A stretch of DNA of 64,000 bases from Rhabdornis inornatus (lineage: Eukaryota > Chordata > Aves > Passeriformes > Rhabdornithidae). The notes under the pieces are model-generated. The model had not been told where the DNA came from, searched no databases, and worked only from the letters and a program-made list of their open reading frames with translations. The stretch is taken from contig VWZS01004484.1 of assembly GCA_013397075.1 (NCBI GenBank), positions 1,317,821 through 1,381,820 on the forward strand, given 5' to 3'. Shown piece by piece: positions 14,559-26,809 of this stretch (positions are counted from its first letter, which is position 1; each line of letters begins with the position of its first letter). The position numbers and the translations under genes are program-made.

Positions 14559-14765
14559 ACATCCATGGGGATGAACTTCTTTCCATGGAGGGTGGCAGAG
14601 CCCCGGAACAGCTGCCCAGGGAAGGTGTGGAGTCTCCAGCACTGAAATATCCCAAATCCACCTGTATCACCTGCTCCGGGTGACCCTGCCTTGGTGAGGG
14701 GTTGGACTGCATCATCCCCAGAGGTCCCTCCTAACCACCCCACCGATTCCAGGATTCTGTGTTTG
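14559..14765 (+). mobile_element. CR1 LINE 3' fragment next to the CpG island
   Basis: The order GAACTTCTTTCCATGGAGGG, then AACAGCTGCCCAGGGAAGG, then a GGGGTTGGACTGCATCATCC-type end and an ATTCTGTG tail is the sense-strand 3' end of a CR1. It runs straight into CpG-island sequence. Confidence 0.8.
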
Positions 14766-14769
14766 TGCA

Positions 14770-16260
14770 TCTGTGACCCCCTCGGGCGTCTGGTGCCTCC
14801 CCCCTCAGAGCCCCTGAGATCCCTGCGACACCGGGGATCCGTGTGCGGGATGAGCGGTGCCGGTACCGCCGGGATNNNNNNNNNNNNNNNNNNNNNNNNN
14901 NNNNNNNNNNNNNNNNNNNNNNNNNNNNNNNNNNNNNNNNNNNNNNNNNNNNNNNNNNNNNNNNNNNNNNNNNNNNNNNNNNNNNNNNNNNNNNNNNNNN
15001 NNNNNNNNNNNNNNNNNNNNNNNNNNNNNNNNNNNNNNNNNNNNNNNNNNNNNNNNNNNNNNNNNNNNNNNNNNNNNNNNNNNNNNNNNNNNNNNNNNNN
15101 NNNNNNNNNNNNNNNNNNNNNNNNNNNNNNNNNNNNNNNNNNNNNNNNNNNNNNNNNNNNNNNNNNNNNNNNNNNNNNNNNNNNNNNNNNNNNNNNNNNN
15201 NNNNNNNNNNNNNNNNNNNNNNNNNNNNNNNNNNNNNNNNNNNNNNNNNNNNNNNNNNNNNNNNNNNNNNNNNNNNNNNNNNNNNNNNNNNNNNNNNNNN
15301 NNNNNNNNNNNNNNNNNNNNNNNNNNNNNNNNNNNNNNNNNNNNNNNNNNNNNNNNNNNNNNNNNNNNNNNNNNNNNNNNNNNNNNNNNNNNNNNNNNNN
15401 NNNNNNNNNNNNNNNNNNNNNNNNNNNNNNNNNNNNNNNNNNNNNNNNNNNNNNNNNNNNNNNNNNNNNNNNNNNNNNNNNNNNNNNNNNNNNNNNNNNN
15501 NNNNNNNNNNNNNNNNNNNNNNNNNNNNNNNNNNNNNNNNNNNNNNNNNNNNNNNNNNNNNNNNNNNNNNNNNNNNNNNNNNNNNNNNNNNNNNNNNNNN
15601 NNNNNNNNNNNNNNNNNNNNNNNNNNNNNNNNNNNNNNNNNNNNNNNNNNNNNNNNNNNNNNNNNNNNNNNNNNNNNNNNNNNNNNNNNNNNNNNNNNNN
15701 NNNNNNNNNNNNNNNNNNNNNNNNNNNNNNNNNNNNNNNNNNNNNNNNNNNNNNNNNNNNNNNNNNNNNNNNNNNNNNNNNNNNNNNNNNNNNCTGCGGG
15801 TGGGCGGCTCGGAGCCCCCCCGGCCCGGCAGCGCCGGGGCCATCGCTCCCGGGGGGCTCCGCTGCGGCTCCTCTCGGGGCCGGAGCGAATCCTTCGAGCC
15901 GCTCTCCGGCGGGTTTGATACGTATAGCTGTACGTCGATGTCTGTGCCTGTTTATCTGTGTTCTTTTTCGATGTTCAGCAGCAGCGTATTTCAACACCGA
16001 CCGCTCGTGCGCCGGGCGGCACTTACACCATCGCCGAGTTAACTGTAGATGTCAGACTGTGCTTGCTCTGGGGTGATGTCAGATTGGTAATACCGCGCAG
16101 AAATGGGAATTCGGTGCGGGCAGAGCGTGATGGAGACGGCGCGGACCCAGCTGGCACGGACAGAGCCGGCGGAGCTGCTCTGTTCCCCGGTGCGGGGCCT
16201 GCTGCGGGGGCAGTGCCCGGCGCGGGCGGAGCGTGGGGGCACTGCCATCATTAGCAATTA
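14770..16260. promoter_or_regulatory. CpG island, probable C1orf21 promoter (contains assembly gap)
   Basis: Both flanks of the N gap are far richer in G, C and CpG than the rest of the window: 14780-14875 on the left, 15794-15990 and 16090-16250 on the right. This is the only large CpG island present, and it lies upstream of the C1orf21 coding exon in the right orientation. A CRE-like TGATGTCA sits at 16074-16081 and an inverted CCAAT box (ATTGG) at 16083-16087. No TATA box is evident, as is normal for a CpG-island promoter. The transcription start and first exon cannot be placed; they may be in the gap. Assignment to C1orf21 is inferred from position. Confidence 0.75.
14876..15793. other. 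Assembly gap (918 N)
   Basis: This is a run of N between two GC-rich flanks. Such gaps are typical of GC-rich promoters that sequence poorly. Reading frames drawn across it are meaningless. It may contain the first exon and core promoter. Confidence 0.99.
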
Positions 16261-17174
16261 TTTGTGGGTAGCTGCAGACTCGGAGGAGCAGATATTTATG
16301 CCTGGAGCAGAGATACTTGGCTGGGTTTACCTTACAAAGGTATTCAGGTGTGTTTTGGTTAGAGAGTTGGCTGATGCCCGTCTTGTCTGCCAGTTGTTCC
16401 ATAAGGCAACCTCCTTGGGTATCATCAGTCCAGAGGAGGAATTCTGTTGTGTGCTGTGGAAAGCTGACTGTGATCAATAGGCAGTATCATGTTAGCTCCC
16501 GATACTGCCTTTTGATTTCTCCCAAGCTGATCATGGACCAGTGAACTAAAGCTGAGAGATGCTGAAACACGTCCCTCCACCTTATTCAGTTCCCCCATCG
16601 CCTGCCCTTCACTTTCCCTATGCCTTGGTTGGTTGGATTTCAATGGGAAAATTCTGTTTTTGAGCCTGTTCAAAGAAATCCGTGTGTTTTGATTTTGCTT
16701 GTCTAACTCGCTGTTTAATAGTAGCTGTGAAACAGAAGGTCCCTGTAACCAGGGGCTGGAGGTATTTGCCCTTCCATACAAGTGAAGTTAACCAATACTG
16801 CTTGATGCTGTTTAACCTTGTATTATCTTAAGTGTCGTATGATGAGGCAGCTTGATTTGTTTAATGCTTTGTGATGATGCAATGCAATAATAATTATAAA
16901 TCTTCTTATTGTCTGAAGAATCTTTAAATACTACTCTGTCTTGGGAGGTACATCATGTGTGTTTATTCCCAAGAGGCGCGGACATGGATGAGCAGGGTTT
17001 GATACTAATCATCTTCATTTTGTGGGAGGGTGGGAGCAGTTTGGCACAGGTGCTTTAAGTTGTAATTTATGGGTGTGATGTCATGTGCTAGATAAGCTTT
17101 CATAGGATCTGACATGTAAATGATGGCCTTTGTTTATATATGTGCAATTACATGTTTTGAAAATGCACTCTGTA
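16261..17174. other. Start of the putative C1orf21 first intron
   Basis: AT-rich unique sequence follows the CpG island. A weak donor-like AAAGGTATTC lies near 16337-16346, but no first-exon boundary can be fixed. Nothing else is recognised. Confidence 0.55.
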
Positions 17175-17400
17175 TAGTTCGCTTGCGAGCCTGTGCCTGA
17201 GCCGTCAGTGAGATCCAGCAGAATGTGCTTCAGTTGCGCAGTGGAGCTCAGTGTTGGGAATATTTTGCTTTGCCTTGTGCTCGCAGCGCGCTCCGGGTGC
17301 GAATGTGCTCCGTGTCATCCGCATGCGGCGATGTGCGTGGTGGTTGGCTGCGAATGCAGTGGCCGGGTGCTTTATTTTCTTCTTTCTCCGTGATCTGATT
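17175..17400. promoter_or_regulatory. Second CpG-dense patch, candidate alternative promoter or regulatory element
   Basis: About 225 bases hold roughly 15 CpGs, while the sequence between it and the main island is AT-rich. It includes the palindrome CCGCATGCGG at 17319-17328, close to an NRF1 site, and TCGCTTGCGA at 17179-17188. No convincing exon was found. It may be a CpG-island shore element or an alternative start. Confidence 0.45.
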
Positions 17401-18854
17401 TGTTCTGATTTTTTAGAAGAAGTGGGGTGCTGAAATGACTGGTTACGACTAATGCGTGCTGGAGAGAGCAGCTTGGTTATTTCAGGCTGCTGTTGTTACG
17501 CAATCAGATTAACAAAGGTTGAAATGATCATTCAGCTTTGGGTAAACATGATCTATAGAGCAATGTGGATTAGGGCAGCTGTTTACATCAGGCAGATCTG
17601 CTGCACTTGGCGTGTTGCAAATATTGGATGGAAACACAATGAGTGGACACAGTAATGTACTAAATAAATTTCTAGCAGTCTCTTTGGGATTATGATGTAC
17701 TTGCTATTGATTGTCTGTGCTCCAGGAGTTCTGCAGTGACTTAGGTGCTTCCTGCAAGTGTGGGCGAACTTACTTTCGGCTTTGTTTAGTTGACAATCCA
17801 AGGCCTCGTCAAAGGTCTGTGCACAGCTGGTGGTGCCTGGGGTGCTGTGCGGGCTCTGGGCTACTGCAGTCCAGGGGTTGGCTCAAGCAAGATGACCAGT
17901 GCTCAACTGGAAGCTTCCTAAATTAAACAAAAAATACAGTTCCAGCCATGTTTGCTGCAGCTGGCAGCCCCTCAAGCAGTCCATTATTAGTTGTCCGTTT
18001 CTTGTCGTTGTCATGGAGCATTGCTGCAGGAGGGGTTTTCGGGGCTTGTCTCCCCGAATCTGCTCAGCGAGGAGGTGATGCTGCACGGCTGCAAAGGTTG
18101 GCTGGAGCTGAGAGGGGAAGGGGCAGGCTGGGATGTGGGGAGGAGAGGGAGGTGTTGGTCAGCATGGACCTCTCCATGCGTGTGTGCAACACCTCAGTGG
18201 GACCCCCGTCTGCAGCTGCACTGCAATGGGCTCACCTGGGCTCTCGGAGTGCATCTTGTTCTGAAAATACAGATGTGATGGCATCAAGTTTTGGGGAGAA
18301 AGGAACTCCTGCAGTCAGTTCTCCAGAGGCCTTTGTGTTAGTGTGGAGCCTGAGCCTTCCAGTCTTCCTCTCATTCAGGGAAAGTAAGGGACCCTTGAGG
18401 GTGCTGCTTTTCCATCCTCTAGTAGGGGATGGAACAAGACTACATTTTGAATACATGTTCAAAAATACTCTGGATAGAGTTTATTATCGTTGTTGTTATT
18501 TATTTCCTTGCTGGCTGTGTTTAATTCTATATAAGCAGATATGTAATTGCAAAGGGATTTCACAGGCACTTGCAAATGTCTATCACTGTGCTACTGGCTG
18601 CTCTGTGTGCTGTTTAACATTTGTGATAAATATACACAAGCACATTTTGGGTACACTGGAATCTAAAGAGGTAGTTCAGGGAATAGGTAATGTTATTCAG
18701 GCTGTGTTGTTGTAGGATGTTCAGACGAGGCAGTATGGAATGTGATACACAATCAGTGATGTTAAGACTATTTCTTTTACTGGTACAAGTCTACTTCAGC
18801 TCTGATTTGTTAACAGGTTGGTCTCTTGTCATCTTCAATCCTGAGCAGTTATTC
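17401..18854 (+). other. Putative intron containing an unexplained 255-codon open frame
   Basis: The frame 17948-18715 starts with ATG (G at -3) and stays open for 255 codons. The product is of mixed composition, with no domain or homologue I recognise, and its early part is rich in Ser, Ala and Gly. I regard it as most likely chance. The remainder of the stretch is unremarkable. Confidence 0.5.
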
Positions 18855-19200
18855 TGTGTCAGACTAGAGGTTTGTCTAGCTCAGTAGCTCTTCTGATGGG
18901 ACCACTCCCAGGTGCATAGAGAAACTGGAACAGTGAAGTTCTCCTGGTAAACCCCTTGTAGCAGTCACCACTTTAGGAGACCTTTGGGCTGGCAGTTCCA
19001 GGGAGGCTTATGTGTTTATAGCTGCTGACAGATTGTTTTCTCTAAAAAATGTCTTAATTGCTTTTGAAAAACTTGATGACATTAGTGTTCACAACCTCCT
19101 GTGCTGGTGAACTTCTGGTATAATTGTCCAATCTGAAAAGGATTTTATTTTTCTTATTTTACAGTTTGCCATTTGAAGTGCTTGTGATTTTATCTGAATT
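18855..19200 (-). mobile_element. Ancient, decayed CR1-like LINE remnant
   Basis: Segments such as GTCAGACTAGAGGTTTGTCT with AGCTCAGTAG, and later TTCACAACCTCCTGTGCTGG with GAACTTCTGG, resemble a retroposon common in turtles and crocodilians (GTCAGACC..GTCCATCTAGCCCAG, TTCACAACATCC). Divergence is high, so the copy is old. Ends and strand are approximate. Confidence 0.5.
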
Positions 19201-19968
19201 CTAGAAGAATATATTTCTTTCTAGATTTTCACACAGAAATGAACTATATGTGGGAATGCTAAGTGGTCTTAGAAGGTATGTGAAGATACCTCACTGCAAA
19301 TATAAAGCAGTTATAATCCAAGCCCTGTTTACAGTCACCTGTCATGCATAGGTACCATTATGGCTGTCATATTTAGGTGTCTGCATGCAAAAAAAAGTTC
19401 AAACACAAGAAATGATTTCTGCAGCTGTGCATGCTGGATATAGATTGGGGTGAGTCTTGATTCAGAAACACTCAGATGACAAAAGAATTGCTGCAAGCCA
19501 AGGAGCAACTTCAGCAACGTTGTTGGAAGATTTATCAAAGTAAATCTTAGCAAGGGATCTGGTGCAACATTTTATGGGATGCCTAAGAATGCCGAGAACA
19601 GAATTTAAAAGTTGTATTGAAGAGCTTGAAGTTAAGTAATACAGATTCCAGTAAGTGCCACATGATACAGAAAAAGCATTAATTCAGTCCCTGAACTGTT
19701 CTATAGATTGGCTTCTACCACCCCATCCTTCGACCATATCAGGAATAGATGGGATGTAACAAAGTTGTGGTTTAAATTCCACTTTTTCTTTGTGTGGCAG
19801 GGAAGCAGGATCCTTTGGCTGTGAATTGAGCTACAGTATTTGCTTTTGTGCTGGTGGTTCAGGAGTCTGGGTTCCAGGAGCCCTCTGGGTCACAGACTTC
19901 TGTATACTGGTGGGCAAGTTGTGTTTGGTTTATTAAAAGAAGCTCTTCAAAGGTAGCTAATTTATTAT

Positions 19969-20157
19969 CAGAATCATACAATCAAATAATATCCTGAGCT
20001 GGAAGGGACCCACCAGGATCATGGAGTCCAACCCTGTCCCTGCACAGACACCCCAACAATCCCACCCTCTGCATCCCTGGGAGTGTTGTCCAAATGCTCT
20101 TGGAGCTCTGGCAGCCTTGAGGCTGTGCCCATTCCCTGGGGAGCCTGGGCAGTGCCA
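19969..20157 (-). mobile_element. CR1 LINE 3' fragment
   Basis: It begins AGAATCATACAATC and carries the motifs CAGACACCCCAACAATCCCA and GGAGCCTGGGCAGTGCC, shared with the copies at 3.3 and 14.3 kb. ATTAT occurs close to both ends, which may be a short target duplication or chance. Confidence 0.87.
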
Positions 20158-20640
20158 TTATTGTGGTGGCTTCTGAAATCCTGTTGATAAAAATTGGTAG
20201 AATTTTCATGTTTTTAAAGCAAATAGAAATTCTTCATCTTGTAATTTCTACTGCTATTCCACCCTTAGGCCTTTAAACTTATGATTAAAGTGGGTGGAAT
20301 TTCAACCTGACGGTTTACAGGTGGGATAATAGTAGAGACTGACCAGACAAACATTTTGTTTTAAAAATAGAGAGGCTTACATAATGATGCTATACACAAC
20401 AACTGTATGGATATGATCTCTGGAACAGTGCTAATCCAACAGCATCCCTTGCCTGCATGTCTGGTGTTACTTGCTTCAAAGTAAGGTAATTCTGGAGTGA
20501 AGAGATGCCAGTGATCTAACTGGAGTATTGATCCAGTCTTGATCAGATTTTACGCAGGGCTCTGCATTAGAAGTTTGGAGAAATGGTTTTTTAAACCCAT
20601 TGTGAGTTCCTAATTTGTTATCGGATTAAGAGAAAAACAT

Positions 20641-20685
20641 TCTTCCTCTTTTTTTTTTTCCTTTTTTGTTTTTTCTTTTTTTTTT
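20641..20685. repeat. Pyrimidine-rich low-complexity tract
   Basis: About 45 bases almost all T and C with one G. A similar T-rich tract lies at 26145-26178. Confidence 0.85.
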
Positions 20686-23600
20686 GCCCAGAGCCCTGTC
20701 TGTTTCTTTGTGTTTTGAGTTGTTTACAGAGATTCATATCTTAATGTGTGGCATGTGCTTAGGTAATCTGAGGCCCCATTTTGGAGAATAAATAAAACAA
20801 ACCAGTGAATCTGTCTGAAGGTGTCAGGATGGGATCAGAGGCTGTCCTCTTGCTATGAAAGTGGCCTGAGTTTCTTCTCCTATTGTCTCTGTATGTCTAA
20901 GAGAAAAGCATAGACTTTATCTGTCAAGTTTGGAAAAAGATAAAGAGCAAGTTCACTTGAAATATGCATTTAATAGGGAGAATTTCCCAGGATCTATATA
21001 TACAGATGGACATTTTCCCAAAAGTATGTTAGGTGTTGAGGCCATAAAAATGTTGCTGCTAACCAAAATTCTAGCCCCAATGTATCTATAAATACCGTAG
21101 CCTCACCCCTTTGGCTCTGTGAAATTATATGTAGCTGGAATAATTTCATACATCAGGACATAAAAGGACCTTGGTGAGCTTGTGCTTTTATAACAAACAA
21201 GGAAAAGTTTATCTAGGTTGCCCAGTTTATTCACACAAAGACAGCTCTTTACTCAGGGAGGGGGAGGTACTTACCTCTTAGACTTTCCTCCTTAGGATTT
21301 TAATCTCATCCTATCCTGAGATTTTATTAATAAAAGCAAAACAACTTTAATGTTTATGCATTTAGGCAGACAGAGCTCTGCGTTTTGGAGTCATGGCTAA
21401 TTAGATTTGTGGAGCCTGTGCAGTTCTGGATATTGGGTAGGGAGATTGTTTTTGCAGGAAGACACAGAGGAAGGAACACATTGCTCGTGTTCTCTTTCTT
21501 GCAGCAGCAGCAGTATTTTCCATGCCCTGTGCACGTTCATGATGTTAGTGTGCTGTTCCTGGGGAAGCAGGCTTGTTGAAGTTCACCTTTGTGTTTGGAG
21601 AATTCCTGTTAAATTGCTATTCAGTTAAGATCTGAGTAGCAGATATTTGCACTTCTCCAGTGGAAAACGGTCTGAGGGAAGAATGGGCTGGTAAAACAAA
21701 ACAAATGCTGTCTTTCTAAGGGCTGGTAATGGGCTGTAAGCCCGTTTCTGCTTCAGTTTTGAGGGATGACTAAGGTGTTTCTCTGTTCTGGCAATATCCA
21801 CTTTGGATCCTGCTGCTTAATTTCATCTCGAGGCCTGCTCAGCCCGGCTGTATGTTGAAGGGAGCACTACTGAGCTGCAGTAAATGCACGGACAGGGTGT
21901 GCAGGAGCTGCTCTTTTGTTAGCCATGGCTGTGCCCTGCTCCAGGGCGTTCTCTGAGCTGGGCTGTTCAGGCTGTGCTTTGGGCTGCTGAGCATGGCCAG
22001 CCATGTGATGCTGAAGGACAGGCTGCTGCTCCTCTCCTCCCAGTGCAGCCCTGCCTCTTATGTGTGCGCAGTACTTGTGGTCTGGTGGATGCCCAGAGGC
22101 TCAGCTTTGTTTTTGCAGGAATCTGAAATAGCAGAGCTGAAGCTGCTGAATAAGCCAGACTGAATCCAGAGGAGCAGATCTGGCTCTCCCCTTCATCCGC
22201 CACAGAAATGTGGAAAGGAGAAACTCCTGTGAGTTCTTCAGGGAATTGTTTGATTACTGGGTGAAAGGAAAGCCAGCCAGGATTTTCTAATCCCATCTCT
22301 TTTCATTTTACCACTCAAAGGTCTAATGGATAGAATTGTTTTTTCTTATGAGTTATTTTTTAAAATTACTCCCTAGTTTTCAGGTGCGGGAGTCTTACCA
22401 ACCAGGGCTACTGAAATTAAAATCAAAACCTCATGATGAACAGAGTCCTGAGATGATCTCTGTTTAATAGTAAGAGGAAGTTGTATTCTTCCTGCTTTGG
22501 TCATGTTGGATAAGGTGTATCTTTGAGACTAAAAAGTCCTGATGCTCATGGGAGGAGGGGAGTGTTTCTTTCTTTTGTCTCCAGCATTGCAGCAGAGATG
22601 CTAATTAAGTACCAAACAAATTGGGTTTGGGCAAGTTTGCCTTTGCTATGGCAGAGAAAATGTTTTGTTTGGGAGAGCTGTGTGAATTACACCCGCAGGC
22701 GTTCACGCAGAGATAGATCAGCCCCTGGCTGCCCCAAACCTTCCTGTTTCAGAAATATGCCAGAGAAGCTTTGGGAATGGCAAGAGTCAGTGAGCGTGTT
22801 CTGGAGCAGATTGTGCAGGAGCACAGCCCTGAGCAAAGCCCTCGCAGTGAGGAGTGACTGTGATCCCAGCACAGACAGGCTCTGCCAGCACCATGGGCAC
22901 GTCAGGGTGAGCATCTCGAGATGTGGGGATGCTCTGCTCTGCCTCCCCAACAGGGACAGGGCTCTGAGCTGGGTTTTCCTCTCCCTTCTGCATCTTCGGC
23001 ATTTTGGCAAGAGAGACTGTTTTATGAAAAATCAAACCTTAAAACATGGAATAAGAGACCTCAGGCTTAGTAACAATGTTTAGGAGAATATTAAATGCGC
23101 TGCCTTGTGAAGCTGCATTTAGCTGTACATTTATTTGGGGATTTTTTACAAGCATAATGGAAAATTATGCACTCGACTCTTCTCAGAGTTGCCATGGGAT
23201 TCAGGGGATCTAATTTCCCTAAGACTGTGAAAATGCCAGGCTTTGCCATGTAATTTTTGTTTGCCTTTACACTTCTTTGCTAGTCTCTGAGCCTTCTTTC
23301 ATCCACAGCAAGTGCTTGAGTGCTGCAACAGAAATAGTTTAAAAGTCAGTGATTTGAGAGGGAAAGAGCTGGAGCTTCTTAGATGTCTGGGGACTGGATG
23401 AAGTAGGATTAATCTGGCATTAAGGCAGAAATTTGTGAGAGAAGCTCGGTCAAGTGATTGGCTGGAGAGAGGGAGGATTGATGAAGTCAAAGTCACTTCT
23501 TCAGCCAAAGGGGGCTCAGGCTGATGTATTTCTGACGGGATGCTTTGCCTGGCCTCTCCCACAGGCTCTGGGTAGCTGTCACATACTTTCTCTGCAATTG

Positions 23601-23999
23601 CTTGGCATTTTGAGAGATCATACCTTAAAAAAAGACTCTCAGAGTGAGCAGCTTTCCAGAAGGTCATTGGAAATTTAATGCTACAGTGTAATGAGGTTTG
23701 TGAGTCACCTGTAAAGCAAATAACAGTGCTGACGAGTTGCTTTTCAATTATTAATTCTCGTACAGTAAGTTGTTGGCCATTATGATGGGTTGTCCATGCA
23801 AAGTGGTTCCATAAAATGCAAATTATTAGCTTCTATGTGGGTCAGAAAACATTGCATGCTTGGTCTACCTCTTGTAGTTAAAAAGACTCCTTTGCTAAGC
23901 AAATAATTTAAGCACTGATTACTCTCAGCATTGTCAAAACCATATATGAGTTCAGCTTTGAATGATGACTGCAGGATTTGGCTTAAAAGCTATTTTTGG

Positions 24000-24365
24000 G
24001 CCACGGGCACAGCCCAAAGCCGGGAGATGTATGTGGCTCTGCTCCTGGAATGGCGTCAGGATGGAGGATGACTAAGTCACCCTTGCACCTCCTGGTTGCT
24101 CCAGCAAGGTGGTGATTTATTGCAGCTCTGTGTCAGCAGCACATCGCCGTCCACCCGCGCTGATTCAGCCGCCCAGCGTAGCTGGGAGTTCGGGATGTGC
24201 CTGGTCCCTGCCGGCTCCTTCCCAGCCAGCAGCTCTGGGGGTGGGAACGGGGCCATCGCCCTTCCTGCCCCGTGTCCCAGCGCTGGCCAGGCTGGGAGTC
24301 CTGTCCTTGTGGCCACTCGGGGTTGGGATGCTGCTTGCCGAGTCAGGGAAGATCGGCTGTGTAAA
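24000..24365. promoter_or_regulatory. Third CpG-dense patch inside the putative intron
   Basis: About 17 CpGs fall in some 360 bases, with AT-rich sequence on both sides. An AP-1-like element TGACTAAGTCA is at 24069-24079, and a perfect AP-1 site TGAGTCA lies just upstream at 23701-23707. It could be an enhancer, an unmethylated intragenic island, or an old GC-rich insertion. No gene or known repeat was recognised in it. Confidence 0.35.
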
Positions 24366-26809
24366 GCCTAGGGGCTTTGGGCTTCTGAAGGTGCTGAGGT
24401 TGAAGCAATAGCAAATGTGGTAGAATCAGCACATAGTGATGTTGCTGCTCAGTGAAAAATTGGTCCAAACCCTTGCAGGCCCTGCCCTGGCTTTCCTTTG
24501 TGGGCAGAACAGGTTGGGCAGCAGCACAGGTCTAGGGAGACCACGAAACAGAGGGAGTTCACTGAAGATGTTCATTAAGTGTAACGTGTCGAGGACTCCT
24601 GTTTTTCTGGGATTTGCAATGCCCTCAGTGCATGAGGACAGATTTCTTTGCTCGTGTTGTGATGAGTAAGACAAGTAGTTGTTTTACTGCTGCCCTTTCC
24701 CTTCTGCATGCCCTCCAAAAGAAAGCCCAAAGTGCAAGCCCCACCAGTCTAAAGACCTGATTTTGGAATAAAACACTTCATTTCAGGTAAAGGAATGATC
24801 TGGCTGTGATGGAGACTGATGATAATGTCCTTCTCTCCTCTTCCACCCTGCTCTCCCAAGAGCTGCTGCTATCCTGGGAAAGTACATGAAGAACCCACTT
24901 GCTCGCTCTTGTGTCACAGCCCTTATCTCTTTATTGGAGTGTAAATAATCAGGATAATCGTTGTGTTCCTGTATGTTTTGTGCCCTAAGCCAAATGTAGA
25001 AGAAACATCTCTTTTCTGGGTCATTTTTTGCATCATCCTGTGCTTTGAAAAGGCACAAGCAGGCTGTTGTTGGCCATAACCAGCATCAACTCCTTCCCGA
25101 GGTGCAAGCAGGAGGCAAGTTTTGATGCAGTCTTGGCCAGAGGCAGAAGGGAAGATCCCAGGTGAATTAACCGTGCCATAAGGATAAGGAAATTATCCCC
25201 CAGAACCTATGGGCTTTCCTAGCGTGTGGAGTCAGCTCTGCTTTTGATCTTGGTTGTGGCTGAATATCTTCAGGAATAAAAACTGAAAGTAAGAGTGAAG
25301 GCAGCCCTGAAGACTTCTGAGTTTCTGCTGCATGGTTGCTACCTAGTGAATGGCGCTGTCCAATTTGCCGATGAATTCTTTTAAGGGGTAAACTGGTGAC
25401 TTCTCTGTTTTTTAAGTGTTCAATTTCCCATTCTTCTTTTCCTTGTCTATAATTTTACCTGCTGCCATCTCCCCTGGCATGTCATGAACATGCCTGAATT
25501 TTTGTGTTGAAATGGTTTTATTGCTTTCAAAATACTAAGTGTGCCTGCGTGTAAAAGTGAAAGTAGCATGTGAGCTTAAGCCTGGTGCTTCAGTGCCAGT
25601 GAAATCCAACCCTGTGAGCTAGCATCCATATCCAAAAGGTTTTTTCCAACTGCAGACTAAGCTGAGGGGCTGACTGTGGGAATGCTGACCGATGTTGAGG
25701 GAGAAAAACCCCAGCATTGGGGGAGTGCAGGAACCTTTCTGTATCATCAGACTGCAGGACTGGTTTTGGGCCTTGATTTAAATGTCAAAGGAGTGATGGA
25801 AAGCAGAAAATGGGAGTGACTTTGGCCCTTTAGGCAGAGTATGCCTCTTGGTGGTAGGGGTTGGAAGCTGTCTCCAATCACCAGTTCCTCTTTCCTACCT
25901 CGTCATTAGCCATGAGGTTGAGTAGGTTGAAGGATTTGATGTGCTCTAGGACTAATTTTAAAACTGATGGAAATTACAGTGGGCTCTTTTTCTCAGGGGG
26001 TTGTGGAGCTGCTATGATGGGAGTTGCACATCCAGGCTCTCTGCAGCCACAGCAGTGTCTTCATGGTAAGACTGAGCTTGTTTTGTGCTTTGCTATTACA
26101 AAAATAAAATCTGGTTCTTTTTCTCTCTTTTGAAGTGCGTTTCAATTTTTTTTTGTTTTTTTTTAATTTTTTTTTTTTAATCCAGAGTGAAATCTGGATT
26201 ATTTTTCAAAATCCTTTGATCAACTTAAACCTCAGTAGCTTAATTCTGTTCTCATAATAGATTTGCTTGTCAAATGCTATTTTTAAGTTCAGAATTATGA
26301 CAGAGTATTTCCTCTTGCTGTCTCTGACAAGTACTAATGCTCAGAGTGCAGTCCTGGGGCTGGGGTGTGCGTCCCTATTTCCTGATGTTTTTCAAAGCTT
26401 CACCTGCCTCCACAGGGTGAAGGCAGTGCTGATGGACTGCAGGGTTGTATTGCTAATAACTATAAACAGCAATTCTGACTCATTGGTCACGGAGGACTGA
26501 AGTACAGTCAAATATTGTGGCCATGTTAATTTGTTTACAAATAGGAAAATTTGTGTAAATATCAGTTCAGCAGAAGTCTTTCTGGTTACCCTCTTTAGAA
26601 GGTGTATGGCTTTCCTGCACCTCTGGTGTTTGATTGTCCCCCAGTTTCAGCTCCCCACCACCTTTCTGCAGTCCCTACCCACCTCATACAGACTGAAGTC
26701 TTTAGGTACCTTGGGCTTAGCATGCTTTGCAAATTAACTTCTAGGAAGAAGTAATGGTTGGATTGGCCACCATGATGTCCAGCAAAGGAGATATTCACAG
26801 ATGTTCTTA

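Larger units (their letters stand above)
19201..26809. other. Putative intron, mostly unique sequence
   Basis: Apart from the CR1 at 20.0 kb, the pyrimidine tract and the CpG-dense patch at 24.0-24.4 kb, no gene or known repeat was recognised. A 186-codon open frame at 22523-23083 has no protein-like features. Confidence 0.6.

Noticed and set aside
14255..16076. Very long open frames (up to 580 codons) on both strands over the CpG island
   Set aside because: They exist only because the run of N has no stop codons; the real flanks encode nothing recognisable.
22523..23083. 186-codon plus-strand open frame
   Set aside because: Rich in Arg and Cys with no recognised family; the opposite strand is also open in places, which suggests composition rather than coding.
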